Positions 63,343 to 64,000 of a stretch of 64,000 nt of DNA are shown in pieces (positions within the stretch are counted from its first letter, which is position 1; every line of letters starts with the position of its first letter). A program made the translations under genes and the position numbers. Source of the stretch: Chlorogloeopsis sp. ULAP01 (GTDB lineage Bacteria; Cyanobacteriota; Cyanobacteriia; Cyanobacteriales; Nostocaceae); assembly GCF_030381805.1 (NCBI RefSeq), contig NZ_JAUDRH010000002.1, forward strand, positions 310,001 to 374,000, read 5' to 3'. The notes beneath the pieces are model-generated. The model made no database searches and had not been told where the DNA came from. It was given only the letters and a program-made list of their open reading frames with translations.

Positions 63343-64000
63343 TCATGACTTAGAATCAAGACCAATGCTAATTTGTTCAGACTGGTATTGTGGTGGCTCA
63401 ACGTGAATTAAAATCCTGACAGGGCCAAAACGTTTTTCTAGTTCCATTTCAACCTCTTCAGTAATGCGATGAGCAGTTTCTAGGTCTTGAGCATTTACTA
63501 TTAAATGCATTTCAATGAAGACTTGGCGGCCAACAATACCACGAGAAGCAATGTCATGGCAATTAATGACTCCAGGCACCGAAACAGCGATCGCATGAAT
63601 TACTTCTGGAGCGATCGCCATTTGATCCACAAGCCAGGGTAAGTTTTCTTTTAAAACTGTCCATCCGCTCCAAAATACCAATACAGCTACAGGGAAAGCT
63701 AATACTATATCTAACCACTGATAACCCAACCATACCCCAATCAAACCGCCAATTACAGAAATTGTCACCCAAATATCGCTCATCGTATGTTTGGCGTCAG
63801 CAATCAAAATTGGGCTACCCACTCTAATACCTATGTGCCGTTCGTAAAATGCTACAAAAATATTCACACCCAGTACAATCAGTAATAACCATAACTCTGA
63901 TGGTGAGATTTTGACTGGTTCACCACCATTGAGAATGCGTTCAATAGCCCCTTGGAGAATCTCAAAGCAGGCTATGCCCAAAAAAGCAGCTATTCCTAAA
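63343..64000 (-). CDS. Cation diffusion facilitator transporter (N-terminus beyond window)
   Basis: The C-terminal about 219 residues of a CDF-family metal/proton antiporter. The gene continues past the right edge: the frame is open to 64000 and the first membrane helices are missing. The visible part has membrane helices, the metal-site motif ADAKHTMSD (HxxxD), and a C-terminal cytoplasmic domain with HAIAVSVPGVINCHDIASR and RFGPVRILIHVEPP. Probably exports Zn, Co, Fe or Mn. Which one cannot be told. Confidence 0.92.
   Translation of the reverse strand, partial: LGIAAFLGIACFEILQGAIERILNGGEPVKISPSELWLLLIVLGVNIFVAFYERHIGIRVGSPILIADAKHTMSDIWVTISVIGGLIGVWLGYQWLDIVLAFPVAVLVFWSGWTVLKENLPWLVDQMAIAPEVIHAIAVSVPGVINCHDIASRGIVGRQVFIEMHLIVNAQDLETAHRITEEVEMELEKRFGPVRILIHVEPPQYQSEQISIGLDSKS

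Overview
The window is cyanobacterial chromosome, most likely from a filamentous Nostocales-type strain. The sequence is AT-rich with many HIP1 octamers (GCGATCGC). It carries an orange carotenoid protein with its recovery protein, a Cph1-type phytochrome with its response regulator, a Zur/FurB-like regulator, ClpC, the lysA-cdaA-uppS cluster and several cyanobacterial DUF families. Low-complexity CT/GA tracts, heptanucleotide repeats and small palindromic elements fill many intergenic regions and have entered two genes in frame (lysA and the fused EcfA).

Layout. 1-7.1 kb: isocitrate dehydrogenase, two paralogous lipoproteins, a flippase-like membrane protein and an unknown 442-residue protein. 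7.4-12.9 kb: NADAR protein, DUF6881 protein, methyltransferase, TPR protein, family-4 uracil-DNA glycosylase, purQ/purS and the Zur-like regulator. 13-18.8 kb: SPFH/NfeD pair, PP2C phosphatase, a toxin-antitoxin pair whose toxin has lost its middle, and trmFO. 19.5-22.7 kb: an editing-domain-less threonyl-tRNA synthetase behind an unusual leader, next to a TnpB-only IS200/IS605-family element. 22.8-29.4 kb: an EnvC-like M23 peptidase, then a foreign-looking four-gene minus-strand cluster (interrupted unknown gene, QueC-like PP-loop protein, XRE-ImmA/IrrE-like protein with an altered HExxH, PIN-like protein), then an HMA-like/PAP2 fusion. 29.6-36.7 kb: tRNA-Arg(CCG), pentapeptide protein, beta-carbonic anhydrase, two candidate small RNA genes, decayed FGGY kinase, glycerol-3-phosphate dehydrogenase and Uma2 genes, a bestrophin-like protein and an M28 peptidase. 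36.8-49.1 kb: DnaK/DnaJ genes, uppS-cdaA-lysA, rimI and clpC. 49.2-57 kb: frp and ocp, cytochrome P450, an ECF-type transporter (S, T and fused A) and signal peptidase I. 57.5-64 kb: guaA, phytochrome kinase with response regulator, another response regulator, and a CDF transporter cut by the window end.

Two loci deserve most attention. Upstream of thrS (20726-21231, minus strand) are two tandem 22-codon leader ORFs with eight threonine codons each, both followed by terminator-like hairpins, and a third strong terminator lies just before the thrS ribosome binding site. This has the architecture of tandem ribosome-mediated attenuation responding to charged tRNA-Thr. The second is the QueC-like/XRE-ImmA/PIN cluster at 24.1-28.0 kb, which looks like a partly degraded defence or toxin-antitoxin module that does not match a system I can name.
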